Source: Dielma fastidiosa
Lineage (GTDB): Bacteria; Bacillota_I; Bacilli_A; Erysipelotrichales; Erysipelotrichaceae
Direction of reading: 5' to 3'
Assembly: GCF_000313565.1 (NCBI RefSeq)
Contig: NZ_HE578928.1
Span: 236,399 to 300,398 of the forward strand
DNA length: 64,000 nt
Both the position numbers and the translations under genes were made by a program. Below, piece by piece: positions 24,604-34,068 of the stretch (positions are counted from its first letter, which is position 1; every line of letters begins with the position of its first letter). Below the pieces are notes generated by a model. The model was not told the origin of the DNA, made no database searches, and was given only the letters and a program-made list of their open reading frames with translations.

Positions 24604-25263
24604 TTAATCCCCTTTAATTTCCCCAATATCAACCATCAATATGTCATACTCGACATGTTTTTCTACGAATATGATTGTACTTTGATCATTAATCACAATA
24701 TCATACGTATCAGCATACTTGCCCAAAGGTTTATAATAATCCACATAAGTATAGGATTCAACTTCACCGAGGGCACTGCCTATAACCTCCATCATTTTCT
24801 TAACAGTAGGCTGTTTCTTCAACATATAAATATCGTAATACACAGCTCTATGTCCAGTTGGCTTCCATTCAAGTAGTTTGGGGCTGATAAATACTATATC
24901 TTCCTGTTTTAAGACAACGCATTGAGTGAAGGCATAGGCTACTCTTAAATAATCTTCACTGCCAGCCCAGAAATAGGTACATGTTGGGATTACTATATTG
25001 AATGCCATAACAATTATAAACAATGTTTTTTTTAATTTAACGACATAGTAATATTCGAAAATATATAATGTAACAAAATATGCAGTTAATATAGAAATTG
25101 AAATGAAAAATGATAACGTAAAAGACATAACACCGCTGATAATACAAACAAAATATACTACATAAATAGCAATGAAAACGTAGGCCCACATGCGATTATA
25201 AACTTTTTCACCAAACTTCTCTTTCAGATATTTGTCAACATTATGCCAGAAAAAGTAATCCAT
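24604..25263 (-). CDS. Membrane protein of unknown function with C-terminal soluble domain
   Basis: 219 residues. Four hydrophobic helices in the first ~105 residues (AYVFIAIYVVYFVCIISGVM, SFFISISILTAYFVTLYIF, LFIIVMAFNIVIPTCTYFW and neighbours), then a ~115-residue soluble region rich in Tyr, Val and Asp. No family recognised. The start at 25263 leaves a normal leader after the mapped promoter and has GGTGG upstream; the ATG at 25287 would leave only about 10 bases of leader. The promoter contains a perfect palindrome in its spacer, so expression is probably tightly repressed. Confidence 0.7.
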   Translation of the reverse strand: MDYFFWHNVDKYLKEKFGEKVYNRMWAYVFIAIYVVYFVCIISGVMSFTLSFFISISILTAYFVTLYIFEYYYVVKLKKTLFIIVMAFNIVIPTCTYFWAGSEDYLRVAYAFTQCVVLKQEDIVFISPKLLEWKPTGHRAVYYDIYMLKKQPTVKKMMEVIGSALGEVESYTYVDYYKPLGKYADTYDIVINDQSTIIFVEKHVEYDILMVDIGEIKGD

Positions 25264-25303
25264 AAGTGTCCCACCACCTTCGTTCATAGTTTCCTATACT
25301 TAC

Positions 25304-25332
25304 AATGTATATGCCATATACAGACTTGTCAA
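25304..25332 (-). promoter_or_regulatory. Promoter with a 17-bp perfect palindrome in the spacer
   Basis: Minus strand: TTGACA (25327-25332), 17-base spacer, TACATT (25304-25309). TGTATATG-N-CATATACA (25306-25322) fills the spacer and overlaps the -10 box, which is classic repressor-operator geometry (GntR, PadR or TetR type). Confidence 0.75.
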
Positions 25333-25371
25333 GCAATTCACATAAATGGAACTTAGAATTATATATTCCCA

Positions 25372-25415
25372 CAACAAAAGCAGGCATTTACCATGCATTG
25401 ATGGAACCGCCTGCT
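25372..25415 (-). terminator. Terminator after the DUF1622 gene
   Basis: AGCAGGC/GCCTGCT stem (25379-25385 with 25409-25415) with a large loop and a T-rich tail on the minus strand. Confidence 0.65.
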
Positions 25416-25477
25416 CTTTGAAGATTTACTTTCATGAGATAGTGGATTTAACCCTAACTCCTTTTTAACGTCTGTTT

Positions 25478-25894
25478 TTAATAATCCGATGCCGTTACTT
25501 CCTCAGAACCGCCGTGTTCTTTTTCTGATTTTACCTCAAAGTGAATCAGAACAGATAACAGTGCTCGCAGGACAATGATACAGCCAAGCATATAAATTTC
25601 ATCTGTACTTCTGATGATAACTGTTTTCAGGATCTCTGCACCCATCTTAAATTCAAGACCTAATGCCAATGAGTTACCTAAAGCCAGCTTCACTGGGAAA
25701 TGATTCTTATAAAGCAATGAGCGAACATAGAGAACAAAAGCTCTTAATGAACCCACCGTAATTACAAAGATACCAATCAATTCGATTAAACCGATGATTT
25801 CAGGTACGATATCATTAACAATGCCTTCAATATATGAAGTATGTTCAACAACTTCGCCTGCCATCATGGTAATAGTTAATAATAAATGATTCAT
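25478..25894 (-). CDS. DUF1622-family membrane protein
   Basis: 138 residues with three hydrophobic helices. SLALGLEFKMGAEILKTVII followed by LRALLSVLIHFE is the DUF1622 signature. Integral membrane protein of unknown role. It ends the rnmV-prs operon, 8 bases after prs, with a weak ribosome binding site. Confidence 0.8.
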   Translation of the reverse strand: MNHLLLTITMMAGEVVEHTSYIEGIVNDIVPEIIGLIELIGIFVITVGSLRAFVLYVRSLLYKNHFPVKLALGNSLALGLEFKMGAEILKTVIIRSTDEIYMLGCIIVLRALLSVLIHFEVKSEKEHGGSEEVTASDY

Positions 25895-25902
25895 AAGCCA
25901 GC

Positions 25903-26859
25903 CTATTGTGCTTCAAGCTGAGTAAGAATCTCACTTACTGACTTGTTTTCTTCCATTTGTTTAATCGTTTGACCAAGAATCAATCCTACTGACAATACCT
26001 TCATCTTAGGCAGCAATGCCTGTTTAGATTTTTGAGGGATTGTATTTGTACAAATAAATTCTACAATTCTTGAATTGTCCAGACGTTCAATCGCTGGGCC
26101 GGATAATACACCGTGAACACAGCTTGCATATACTTCTTTTGCACCCATACGATACAGCATATCGACACCAGAAATTAAAGTACCGGCTGTATCAACAATA
26201 TCATCAACGATGATTGCTGTCTTTCCGTCAACCTCACCAATTAAATTCATTGCTTCCGCAACATTTGGTTTAGGACGGCGCTTATCAATAATAGCGATTG
26301 GCGCATGCAGCATTTCAGCTAATTTACGCGCGCGAGTCGTACCGCCGTGATCCGGTGATACAACGACAATATCATCGAGGTTCTTTTCTTTAAAATATTT
26401 GCCGATAATTGACAACGCTGAAATATCATCAGCCGGGATATTGAAGAATCCCTGAATCTGCGTAGCATGCAGCTCCATTGTAATTACGCGGCTGGCTCCT
26501 GCTTTTTCCAGCAAGTCAGCAACCAGTTTAGATGTAATTGGCTGTCTTGGACGAGCCTTGCGGTCTTGACGCGCATAACCAAAGTACGGCATTACGCAGT
26601 TGATCGTAGCGGCTGACGCACGTTTGCAAGCATCAATAGCAATTAAAAGCTCCATCAAATTGCTTGATACTGGCGCACAAGTGGATTGTACGATATAAAC
26701 ATGCTTACCACGGACAGATTCGCCTAGTTCAACAATAATTTCACCATCAGCAAAATGCTTTACATCGCAATTTCCAAGCGGCAGACCAATCTGCTCAGCA
26801 ATTTCATTAGCCAATTCAACACTTGATGTTAAGGCGAAAATGACTGTATCTTTTACCAT
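25903..26859 (-). CDS. prs: Ribose-phosphate pyrophosphokinase
   Basis: 318 residues, full length. Makes PRPP from ribose 5-phosphate and ATP for nucleotide, His and Trp synthesis. Landmarks: FADGEIIVELGESVRGKHVY at the start, the PRPP-synthase signature VVSPDHGGTTRARKLAE, and the PRPP-binding loop TAIIVDDIVDTAGTL. The gene order with glmU upstream is the usual Firmicute arrangement. AAGGGG before the ATG. Confidence 0.97.
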   Translation of the reverse strand: MVKDTVIFALTSSVELANEIAEQIGLPLGNCDVKHFADGEIIVELGESVRGKHVYIVQSTCAPVSSNLMELLIAIDACKRASAATINCVMPYFGYARQDRKARPRQPITSKLVADLLEKAGASRVITMELHATQIQGFFNIPADDISALSIIGKYFKEKNLDDIVVVSPDHGGTTRARKLAEMLHAPIAIIDKRRPKPNVAEAMNLIGEVDGKTAIIVDDIVDTAGTLISGVDMLYRMGAKEVYASCVHGVLSGPAIERLDNSRIVEFICTNTIPQKSKQALLPKMKVLSVGLILGQTIKQMEENKSVSEILTQLEAQ

Positions 26860-26875
26860 TTTTGTTTTACCCCTT

Positions 26876-27982
26876 TTACTTTCCTTTGTTTAAATAATCA
26901 TATCCAAACGCTTCTTTGTTGCTTTGGCGGGTTCTGGCAATACCCATAGCACCGTCGGCAACATCTTCAGTAATCGTACTTCCTGCTGCCAGCAATGCCT
27001 TTTCGCCAACAGTTACCGGCGCAATGATATTTACATTGCTGCCTACGAAAGCACCATCCTTAATCGTTGTTCTGAATTTATGCTTACCATCATAATTCAC
27101 CGTAACTACACCGCAGCCAATATTAACCTTACGGCCAACATCGCTGTCACCGATATAAGTCAGATGCGCGCATTTGCTTCCTTCACCAAAATTTGAATTT
27201 TTGAATTCCACAAAATTTCCAATACGCACATTTTCACCGATGCTTGTATGATTGCGCAGATGTGAATACGGGCCTACCGTTGTGCCGCGGCCAACCTCAC
27301 TATCCACAATTTTAGAAGCATCAATCAGAACATCATCATGGAGAATCGCATGATCCAGCCATGACCCAGGGAGTATTTTAACATTTTTACCAATCTTTGA
27401 CGACCCGTAAATCACTACATTGCCATAAATAACAGAGCCTTCACCAATAACGGTATCTTCACTGATACAGGCTGTATTCATATCAAGGAACTGTACGCCT
27501 TGATTCAGCCATGATCGATTAATCCGCATTCTTAGTGTCTGCTCTGCCTCATAAAGCGATGCACAATCATTCACTTCACACCATTCACATGGTTCAGCAC
27601 TCACGCTTGCCGCTTTTGACAAGTCAGGCTGTAATCCGTTCTTGAAACAAAAAATACCAACATTCTCATCATTCAAAACACATGAACCTTGTTCATCCGC
27701 CAGCCGATATAACTCAGCCATCGTCTGACTTTTTAATAATGGCATATTTCCTTTCAAGACAAGTGTGGTTCCAACAGCTTGACTGCTGAAATCAACCGTC
27801 GGGCTCACTTCAAATCCCGCCGCTTTAACTGCTTCTGATTCACTGACAACAACAATACTTTCTGCACCTGCCTGAATTGCATGATCCACTGTTGTTTTCA
27901 GCATTGATTTGCCGCAGATTTCACGCAGACAGAAGTCTTGTTCCTGTAAACTGGTTCCGGTCAAAATGATTGCAGTTTTCAT
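26876..27982 (-). CDS. glmU: GlmU-like protein: intact acetyltransferase domain, vestigial uridyltransferase domain
   Basis: 368 residues against about 450-460 for bifunctional GlmU. The C-terminal left-handed beta-helix acetyltransferase is complete: hexapeptide repeats, GPYSHLR, GNFVEFKNSNFG, HLTYIGDSDVG, NYDGKHKFRTTI, AFVGSN. The N-terminal domain is reduced to ~170 residues. The nucleotide-binding LAAGKGTRM loop is absent (ILTGTSLQEQ instead), the metal-binding GD pair is GN (LVLKGNMPLL), and the central sugar-binding region is missing. It should still acetylate glucosamine 1-phosphate but probably cannot make UDP-GlcNAc. GGGAGGG before the ATG at 27982. Genomic position confirms glmU ancestry. 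Confidence 0.88.
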   Translation of the reverse strand: MKTAIILTGTSLQEQDFCLREICGKSMLKTTVDHAIQAGAESIVVVSESEAVKAAGFEVSPTVDFSSQAVGTTLVLKGNMPLLKSQTMAELYRLADEQGSCVLNDENVGIFCFKNGLQPDLSKAASVSAEPCEWCEVNDCASLYEAEQTLRMRINRSWLNQGVQFLDMNTACISEDTVIGEGSVIYGNVVIYGSSKIGKNVKILPGSWLDHAILHDDVLIDASKIVDSEVGRGTTVGPYSHLRNHTSIGENVRIGNFVEFKNSNFGEGSKCAHLTYIGDSDVGRKVNIGCGVVTVNYDGKHKFRTTIKDGAFVGSNVNIIAPVTVGEKALLAAGSTITEDVADGAMGIARTRQSNKEAFGYDYLNKGK

Positions 27983-28071
27983 TAAAAAACCCTCCCTCAC
28001 TATTTTACCAAATTTTCAATTTAAAAAAAGGTGTTTTTATAACAATTCCATACTTTTTCACAAATTTATAC

Positions 28072-28908
28072 TTATTTTAAAAGATTTGTATGATAACAGA
28101 CACAATCTGCATAAGGATTTGATGCGATTATCTCCTCAATCAGCTGATGATTTCTAGTTAAGCCAAATAATGCAGAGCCGCTGCCGGACATTAAAACCGC
28201 ATCGAAACCATCTTCCATCATTTGCTGTTTAAGCTCACCGATCCGCGGTACCAGTTTGAATGCCGGCTGTTCTAATGTATTACCGATGAGCGGCAGCCAT
28301 TCCTCATCGTGCCCCTCTTTTAACGCTGATACAATCTTGGCGATATCAGGATGCTTGGCGCTCTTAAAGTCAAGCAAATTAAACGCGCTGGCGGTTGAAA
28401 CACCCATCGCTGGTTTCACCAATATGATTTCATAATCAAAGACAGGTTTAAAGGGCTCAATCTTCTCTCCGATGCCGCTGACATAAGCCGGTTTATTGAT
28501 GACACAAAATGGAACATCGGCGCCAATTTGTTTACCAAGCGCGGCTAAATCTTTGTCAGGTATATTCAAATTACAGAGCTGATTGATTCCTCTCATTACC
28601 GCTGCCGCATCCGCACTGCCGCCAGCCAAACCAGCCTGCATCGGTATTACCTTATGACAGTCTATCTTAAAATGCTGTTTCAATTGGTAAGTATCACGCA
28701 TGAGCTTTACAGCTCTGACAATCGTATTCGTATCATCAAAGGGCATGGCTTTATCACTTGTCCAGCAATCCTCATCACTGAATTCAATACTCAGTGTATC
28801 ATGAAAGGTCAGAGGCAGCATAATCATTGACAATTCATGATATCCATCTGTTCGGCGGCATACGACATCCAGGCTTAAATTAATCTTCGCATAAGCTGAT
28901 TCCTGCAT
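28072..28908 (-). CDS. ispE: 4-diphosphocytidyl-2-C-methyl-D-erythritol kinase
   Basis: 278 residues, GHMP kinase of the MEP isoprenoid pathway. YAKINLSLDV at the N-terminus, the ATP loop PMQAGLAGGSADAAA (~residue 92), and the C-terminal MSGSGSALFG. Start at 28908 supported by GGAGTGTGGAAA; the frame continues upstream into rsmA, with which it overlaps by 29 bases. Shows that this organism uses the non-mevalonate route. Confidence 0.94.
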   Translation of the reverse strand: MQESAYAKINLSLDVVCRRTDGYHELSMIMLPLTFHDTLSIEFSDEDCWTSDKAMPFDDTNTIVRAVKLMRDTYQLKQHFKIDCHKVIPMQAGLAGGSADAAAVMRGINQLCNLNIPDKDLAALGKQIGADVPFCVINKPAYVSGIGEKIEPFKPVFDYEIILVKPAMGVSTASAFNLLDFKSAKHPDIAKIVSALKEGHDEEWLPLIGNTLEQPAFKLVPRIGELKQQMMEDGFDAVLMSGSGSALFGLTRNHQLIEEIIASNPYADCVCYHTNLLK

Positions 28909-29752
28909 TTTCCACACTCCTATATAGACCGATAAATTCTTCCAACCCGCAGCTTTCTGCCCTTCTGGCAGGATCAATACCGCTGTCCGTCAGCACCTTG
29001 CGCGCTAATTCCTTATCACCAATTGTTTCAAAGAGATTATTCAGCAAGGTTTTACGTCGCTGAGTAAAGCAGCCTTTCACTAATTTATAAAACATTGGTT
29101 CATTGATTGTCGGATCATTTTCTTTAAACCGAAACTGCAGCACCGCTGAATCTACATTCGGTTTGGGATTAAATACATTTTTGGGAACCTTCAGCACGTT
29201 TTTAACAGTACAGCGATATTGCGTGATGACACTGAGCGCATTATAGTCCTTCGTATTGCATTTTGCCGCGAAACGATCCGCCACTTCCTTTTGCATCATG
29301 ACCGTTATTTGTGAAATACCCGCGTCTGCCTCAAAGATTTTAAATAGAATCGGCGTAGTAATATAATAGGGCAGATTGGCCGCCACTACCACCTCATATC
29401 CCTCATCCAAATAGGGTTTAGTCACTTCTTTTAAATCAATATTTAAAAAATCCTGGAGAACAACCTCAACATTATCGCAATCCGCGAGCGTATCAGCAAG
29501 CACTTCCGGCAGCCGCTCATCAATCTCAAAAGCTACAACCTTATCCGCTTCCTTGCTCAGCATCTGTGTCAGCGCGCCGATACCCGGGCCAATCTCAAAG
29601 ACTACGCACTTGCCTGCTGTCACTGCCGCTGCCGCTATTTTACTGACGATGCCCGGTTCAATCAGAAAATTCTGACCGTAATTTTTCTTCGCATATAAAT
29701 TATGTTTTTCAAGAATTTCCTTGGTTCTTGACGGTGTCGCTATTACTTTCAT
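28880..29752 (-). CDS. rsmA: 16S rRNA (adenine1518/1519-N6) dimethyltransferase
   Basis: 290 residues. AKKNYGQNFLIEPGIVSKIA, SAM-binding FEIGPGIGALTQ and catalytic NLPYYITTPI are all present, followed by the C-terminal helical domain with FTQRRKTLLNNL. Start at 29752 follows AGGAGG and lies within the 3' end of rnmV, the normal partner gene. Confidence 0.96.
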   Translation of the reverse strand: MKVIATPSRTKEILEKHNLYAKKNYGQNFLIEPGIVSKIAAAAVTAGKCVVFEIGPGIGALTQMLSKEADKVVAFEIDERLPEVLADTLADCDNVEVVLQDFLNIDLKEVTKPYLDEGYEVVVAANLPYYITTPILFKIFEADAGISQITVMMQKEVADRFAAKCNTKDYNALSVITQYRCTVKNVLKVPKNVFNPKPNVDSAVLQFRFKENDPTINEPMFYKLVKGCFTQRRKTLLNNLFETIGDKELARKVLTDSGIDPARRAESCGLEEFIGLYRSVENAGISLCED

Positions 29753-30287
29753 CCTTTTCCTCCTCAATCATATCTCTTAATTCATCTTCTGTGACCTGAA
29801 CCATATTCAGCCGCTTAAACAGCGTCTTGGCATTTGCCTTGCCGATAAACAGCCGCTCACCGATCCGCTCACGCAGCCAAGCCGAATTTTCTCTGCCATT
29901 TAAACCAAGGGCATTAAATACATCCCAACTGATTGTTTCCTCAATCTTATCTGTATAAGTCATACAATTTTTTAACGATTCTTCAAGATCCTCACGCTTC
30001 GCATGTTCTACACCAACCTTTTTTGTCGTATGCGCCTTGCCTTTCGCAATGAATGCATTCTTGCAGTTAGGTACTGCCTTGTTGATGGCATCTCTGATCT
30101 TATTCCCAGGCGCGTCAGGATCGGTAAATATAATGACTCCCCGCTTTTCATTTGCCAAACGAATCGCCGCCAGCGTCTTCTTACCCAGATGCGTACCCTG
30201 TGTCTCAATCGTATCACAATCAAAATGACTTTTAAGTACATTACTGTCGTTTTTTCCTTCAACTACAATGATTTCTTTTATTTTCAT
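29709..30287 (-). CDS. rnmV: Ribonuclease M5 (5S rRNA maturation)
   Basis: 192 residues. TOPRIM domain with IIVVEGKNDSNVL (catalytic Glu) and FTDPDAPGNKIR (DxD), then the family stretch AFIAKGKA. Processes 5S rRNA precursors. First gene of the conserved block rnmV-rsmA-ispE-glmU-prs. The ATG at 30287 is preferred (AAGGAT 8 bases upstream) over 30296. Confidence 0.93.
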   Translation of the reverse strand: MKIKEIIVVEGKNDSNVLKSHFDCDTIETQGTHLGKKTLAAIRLANEKRGVIIFTDPDAPGNKIRDAINKAVPNCKNAFIAKGKAHTTKKVGVEHAKREDLEESLKNCMTYTDKIEETISWDVFNALGLNGRENSAWLRERIGERLFIGKANAKTLFKRLNMVQVTEDELRDMIEEEKDESNSDTVKNQGNS

Positions 30288-30386
30288 GCTGATCATCCTT
30301 ACCGCCCTATTTTACCACGAATCCTCTATTTAGAATAGTTTCTCAAAGGGTAATTGCATCAGAAAGCTTTTATTCAAATAGAAATT

Positions 30387-30436
30387 AAAATGCTCGTATA
30401 CGCTGTATATAATGAATTTACAGCTAATTACGAGCA
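30387..30436 (-). terminator. Two-part hairpin terminator after the YczE-like gene
   Basis: Outer arms TGCTCGTA (30391-30398) and TACGAGCA (30429-30436), inner arms GCTGTA (30402-30407) and TACAGC (30419-30424), T-rich tail on the minus strand. Confidence 0.7.
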
Positions 30437-30474
30437 AGTTTATTTATTCAGTAAGCATGAACCAATAATTCTTA

Positions 30475-31131
30475 TTATACAGCATTTTCTGAGTATGACA
30501 GCACCTTCCATTGAGAAAACCTTGTCTTAAGCCAAGAACACAGAGGGCCGGTCAATGCCATTGAGCAAACAGTGCCAAATCCCAAACCGATAATATTGCC
30601 AAGCATCAACCATGAAATGATCGCCGCAATACATAAACAACAGCCATCAAAAATCAGCTTCACTTTGCCAAAGGATTGATTCCAACGTCCGGCAATCGTC
30701 TGTACAAGCCCATCAGGAGCATTGGGCACTAAATTCATCGATACAACTAAGGTAGTTCCTAATGCCACTAAAATAATGGCTGCCGCTAACATAACTATTC
30801 CTTCAATAAAAGAACCGGCTTCAAATTGCAGAACATATAGGTTAATGACATCAACCATTCTGCCAAACAAGTAGGAAATCGGCAGCTGCAGCAGCGTCAG
30901 CAGATCAATTCGTTTTTTCACTAACCATTGGACAGCAATGAATAAACAATACATCATTAAGACAGCTGTTCCCAGAGATATTGATGTTGTATTAGCCAGT
31001 ACATATGGAATGCCATTGATTGCGGCAACCCCCAGATTCGTTTTTGTATTTAAAACAACACCAAGACAAAGTATCACAAGTCCCAAGAAATAAATACCAA
31101 TCCTTTTTAAACTTATAGTATTCATTCTCAT
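30475..31131 (-). CDS. YczE/YitT-like membrane protein linked to the beta-glucoside PTS
   Basis: 218 residues, five to six helices. The N-terminus FLGLVILCLGVVLNTKTNLGV and the later VSMNLVPNAPDGLVQTIAGR follow the YczE/YyaS pattern (integral membrane proteins of unknown transport or regulatory function). It overlaps the end of the upstream GH1 gene, so it belongs to the PTS operon. A second YczE-like gene and a YitT-like gene flank the other PTS locus in this window. Confidence 0.78.
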   Translation of the reverse strand: MRMNTISLKRIGIYFLGLVILCLGVVLNTKTNLGVAAINGIPYVLANTTSISLGTAVLMMYCLFIAVQWLVKKRIDLLTLLQLPISYLFGRMVDVINLYVLQFEAGSFIEGIVMLAAAIILVALGTTLVVSMNLVPNAPDGLVQTIAGRWNQSFGKVKLIFDGCCLCIAAIISWLMLGNIIGLGFGTVCSMALTGPLCSWLKTRFSQWKVLSYSENAV

Positions 31132-32546
31132 TTAATATTTTCACCATTACAGGCAATTGTTTCTTGATACCAATAAAATGATTTCTTCTTTGAGCGTGAT
31201 AAATCTTTCAAATCAAATTCATCACGATTCACATAAACCAGCCCATATCGTTTAGAGAAACCAGAATGACCGGAAACAATATCCATAAACGACCAGTTAC
31301 AATAGCCGATAAATTCTACCCCAACATTCATGGCCCGCTTCACCGCAAGTAAATGACGGTGCAGATAATCGATACGGTCATCATCCTGAATCATCCCCTC
31401 CTCAGGCATTACTTCCTTATTACCAAATCCATTTTCGGTAATCATCAGCGGCAGACGATAACGTTCCCATAAAAGGCGGCACACACCCTCAAGACCTATA
31501 TCATCAATTTCCCAGCCCCAAAGAGTGGCATTTAAATTTTCATTCTTGACTACCTTATAGATACCCGCTTCCTCTGCAGGCAGTAATTTTATAACCATAT
31601 CACCGATTTTGTTTTTATCACTCAGCGGATATGCTGAAATACTTTTTGAGGCATAATAATTAAAGCCGATAAAATCCGGTTTATTTTCTTTCAGGCAGGC
31701 TAAATCCCCCTCTTGAAGCTTTGGCATCCAGCCGCGGTCCTCTAAATAGCGCTTAAAGACACCGCCATATTCACCCTTAACATTTAAATCAAGAACATAA
31801 TAATTACGAATTTCCATAGCATCCAGCCATGCCATCATATCCGCCGGCCGATTTGATGTTGGGTACATCATATCAAAACAAACGGCAGGACCAATCTTAC
31901 CGCCCTCCACAAGTTCATGACATGCTTTAAATGTTTTAGCCGCTGCTATACACATGTGATGATTGGCAAGAAATCCAGCTTTTTCATTCTCATATAAATC
32001 ATCGCCCTTTAACCCTAATCTAAAAGGCATATGTACAACATGATCTTGTTCATTAATGGTAATCCAATATTTCACCCGATCACCATAGGTTTTAAACAGA
32101 AAAGATGCATAATTAACATAATCATCAATACTTTTACGGCTTAACCAGCCGCCGTATTGTTCAATCAATCCCTGCGGATATTCAAAGTGATAAATTGTAA
32201 CGATCGGGGTAATATTGGCTGCTACAAGCTCATCAATTAAACGATTATAGAAATCAACGCCAAGCTGATTTACATTGCCGTTACCCTGAGGAAAAATCCG
32301 TGTCCAAGCAATTGAAAAGCGATAAGCTTTTAAACCGCATTCTTTCATTAATGCCACATCTTCCTTAAAGTGATGATAATGGTCACTGGCTACTTCATAA
32401 TTACAGATCTTTGGATTCTGTTCCCTCACATCCATAACTGATAATCCTTTGCCATCTTCATAAGCTGCACCTTCACATTGAAAAGCCGCGGTTGCACTTC
32501 CCCATAAGAAATTCTTAGGGAATGAATTTATCGTTTTAGTCTCCAT
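31128..32546 (-). CDS. 6-phospho-beta-glucosidase (GH1)
   Basis: 472 residues. FPKNFLWGSATAAFQCEGA is the GH1 N-terminal signature; the acid/base Glu is in KYWITINEQD and the nucleophile Glu in LMITENGFG. The C-terminal SKKKSFYWYQ tail with a Ser/Lys phosphate site marks the phospho-beta-glucosidase branch. Hydrolyses the sugar phosphate delivered by the EIIBC encoded upstream. AAAGGAGAA before the ATG. Confidence 0.92.
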   Translation of the reverse strand: METKTINSFPKNFLWGSATAAFQCEGAAYEDGKGLSVMDVREQNPKICNYEVASDHYHHFKEDVALMKECGLKAYRFSIAWTRIFPQGNGNVNQLGVDFYNRLIDELVAANITPIVTIYHFEYPQGLIEQYGGWLSRKSIDDYVNYASFLFKTYGDRVKYWITINEQDHVVHMPFRLGLKGDDLYENEKAGFLANHHMCIAAAKTFKACHELVEGGKIGPAVCFDMMYPTSNRPADMMAWLDAMEIRNYYVLDLNVKGEYGGVFKRYLEDRGWMPKLQEGDLACLKENKPDFIGFNYYASKSISAYPLSDKNKIGDMVIKLLPAEEAGIYKVVKNENLNATLWGWEIDDIGLEGVCRLLWERYRLPLMITENGFGNKEVMPEEGMIQDDDRIDYLHRHLLAVKRAMNVGVEFIGYCNWSFMDIVSGHSGFSKRYGLVYVNRDEFDLKDLSRSKKKSFYWYQETIACNGENIK

Positions 32547-32611
32547 TTATTTGTTCTCCTTTAAAGAAGTGGGAAGAGTTTCTTCCCACCTGATTCTATA
32601 GTTCTATGTTA

Positions 32612-33955
32612 CTAATCCTCATCAAAACCGATGATCCACGTAATAACAAAGCCTAAAACGGTTGCCATTACCGCTGCTGCACAGGCAAGATAGAAATTGC
32701 TCATTGAACCACCCATGAAAATCGGCAATGTCAGGAATGAACAGGAAGCTGTCGCATAGGCACGGATATCAAAGATACCAATAAAGACACCTGTAATTGC
32801 GGAAGCGATGATTGCTGAAATGAGCGGTTTTTTCATACGGATCAAAACACCATATAGTGCTGGCTCTGTAACAGAAAGCAATGCGGTAATTCCTGTAGAA
32901 ATACCTACTTCCTTATTTTCAGCCTTCTTCGCCTTAATGCCAACAGCCAAAGCAGCTCCAGCTATTGCCAGATTGGCAGCTAATGCCTTTGAGAAAAGTA
33001 ATGAAGAACCAACAGCAGTGATTTCATTTACAATAAGTGGAGTAATAATTGTATGCATACCAACCATAACCAGCAATGGGTGTAAAGCTGATAAAATTGC
33101 CATTGAAAGACCGCCGAAGCTTGTTACCCAAATACAGAATTGAGCAAGAGCAGAACCGACAATCGTACCAATCGGTCCTAAAACCAACAATGTGATTGGG
33201 AACATGATCATAGCTAATGCAAACGGACGAATAATCGATTTGATCGCATTGGGTGTAACTTTAAGAATTGCTTTATCTAACACTGACATTACTGGTACCA
33301 TTAATAGTGCCGGAACAATATTAGACGTATACTTTACACTCATTAATGGGATGCCAAAAATTGACAGACCCTCAACGCCGGTCACAGCCGCTGAACAAAG
33401 TGCCAGCATGATGAAAGCAGCCACATATTCATTGGTTTTTAATCTTCTGGCGCCTGCAAAAGCAACCATTACCGGCAGATATGAATAAGCTGCATTAGCC
33501 AGCGCATTCAGCAGTATATAAGTAGAAGATTCATTTGTTAATACATTGAAATTCAACAATAATGCCAAAATGGCACTGATGAGTCCTGAACCTATTAATA
33601 CAGGCAGTGTTGGTGTAATACAGCCGCTGATAAACGCAAAGATCTGATTCATTTTACTTTCTTTTTTATCATCAGCGTTTAAATCCTCTACCACAGGCGC
33701 AGCCTCAGCATCAGGCAGCAATGGAAGTATTTCATTATATAATTGTTCCACTTCTACACCAATAATTACTTGAAACATACCGCCTTGCTTAACAATCCCC
33801 TTAACACCTTTTAAAGCTTTTAATGCTTCCTCATCAGCTTTCGCATCATCATTTAATACAAAACGCAGACGAGTCATACAATGCGTATGTGTTTTGATGT
33901 TTTCTTTACCACCTAAATACTCAATAATTTTAGGTGCTGTTTCTTTAAAATTCAT
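32612..33955 (-). CDS. PTS system EIIBC component, glucose/beta-glucoside superfamily
   Basis: 447 residues. EIIB domain (residues ~1-80) with phospho-Cys in THCMTRLRF, a linker (~85-105), then a ten-helix EIIC. No EIIA domain, so a shared EIIA from elsewhere must phosphorylate it. The substrate is probably a beta-glucoside given the downstream GH1 gene; the EIIC is compact for the family. AAGGAGG before the ATG. A TATATA box and a TTCGAT box upstream, without a terminator-like leader, suggest control of initiation rather than antitermination. Confidence 0.85.
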   Translation of the reverse strand: MNFKETAPKIIEYLGGKENIKTHTHCMTRLRFVLNDDAKADEEALKALKGVKGIVKQGGMFQVIIGVEVEQLYNEILPLLPDAEAAPVVEDLNADDKKESKMNQIFAFISGCITPTLPVLIGSGLISAILALLLNFNVLTNESSTYILLNALANAAYSYLPVMVAFAGARRLKTNEYVAAFIMLALCSAAVTGVEGLSIFGIPLMSVKYTSNIVPALLMVPVMSVLDKAILKVTPNAIKSIIRPFALAMIMFPITLLVLGPIGTIVGSALAQFCIWVTSFGGLSMAILSALHPLLVMVGMHTIITPLIVNEITAVGSSLLFSKALAANLAIAGAALAVGIKAKKAENKEVGISTGITALLSVTEPALYGVLIRMKKPLISAIIASAITGVFIGIFDIRAYATASCSFLTLPIFMGGSMSNFYLACAAAVMATVLGFVITWIIGFDED

Positions 33956-34068
33956 TTTTAATCCTCCTTATATTTAGTCAAGAATTTACCTTGCAGCTAT
34001 ATAATAAAAGGATTCATTAAATCGAACAAGAACATGAATTTCTTCAAATCTGGAAATTTAGTGAACAA

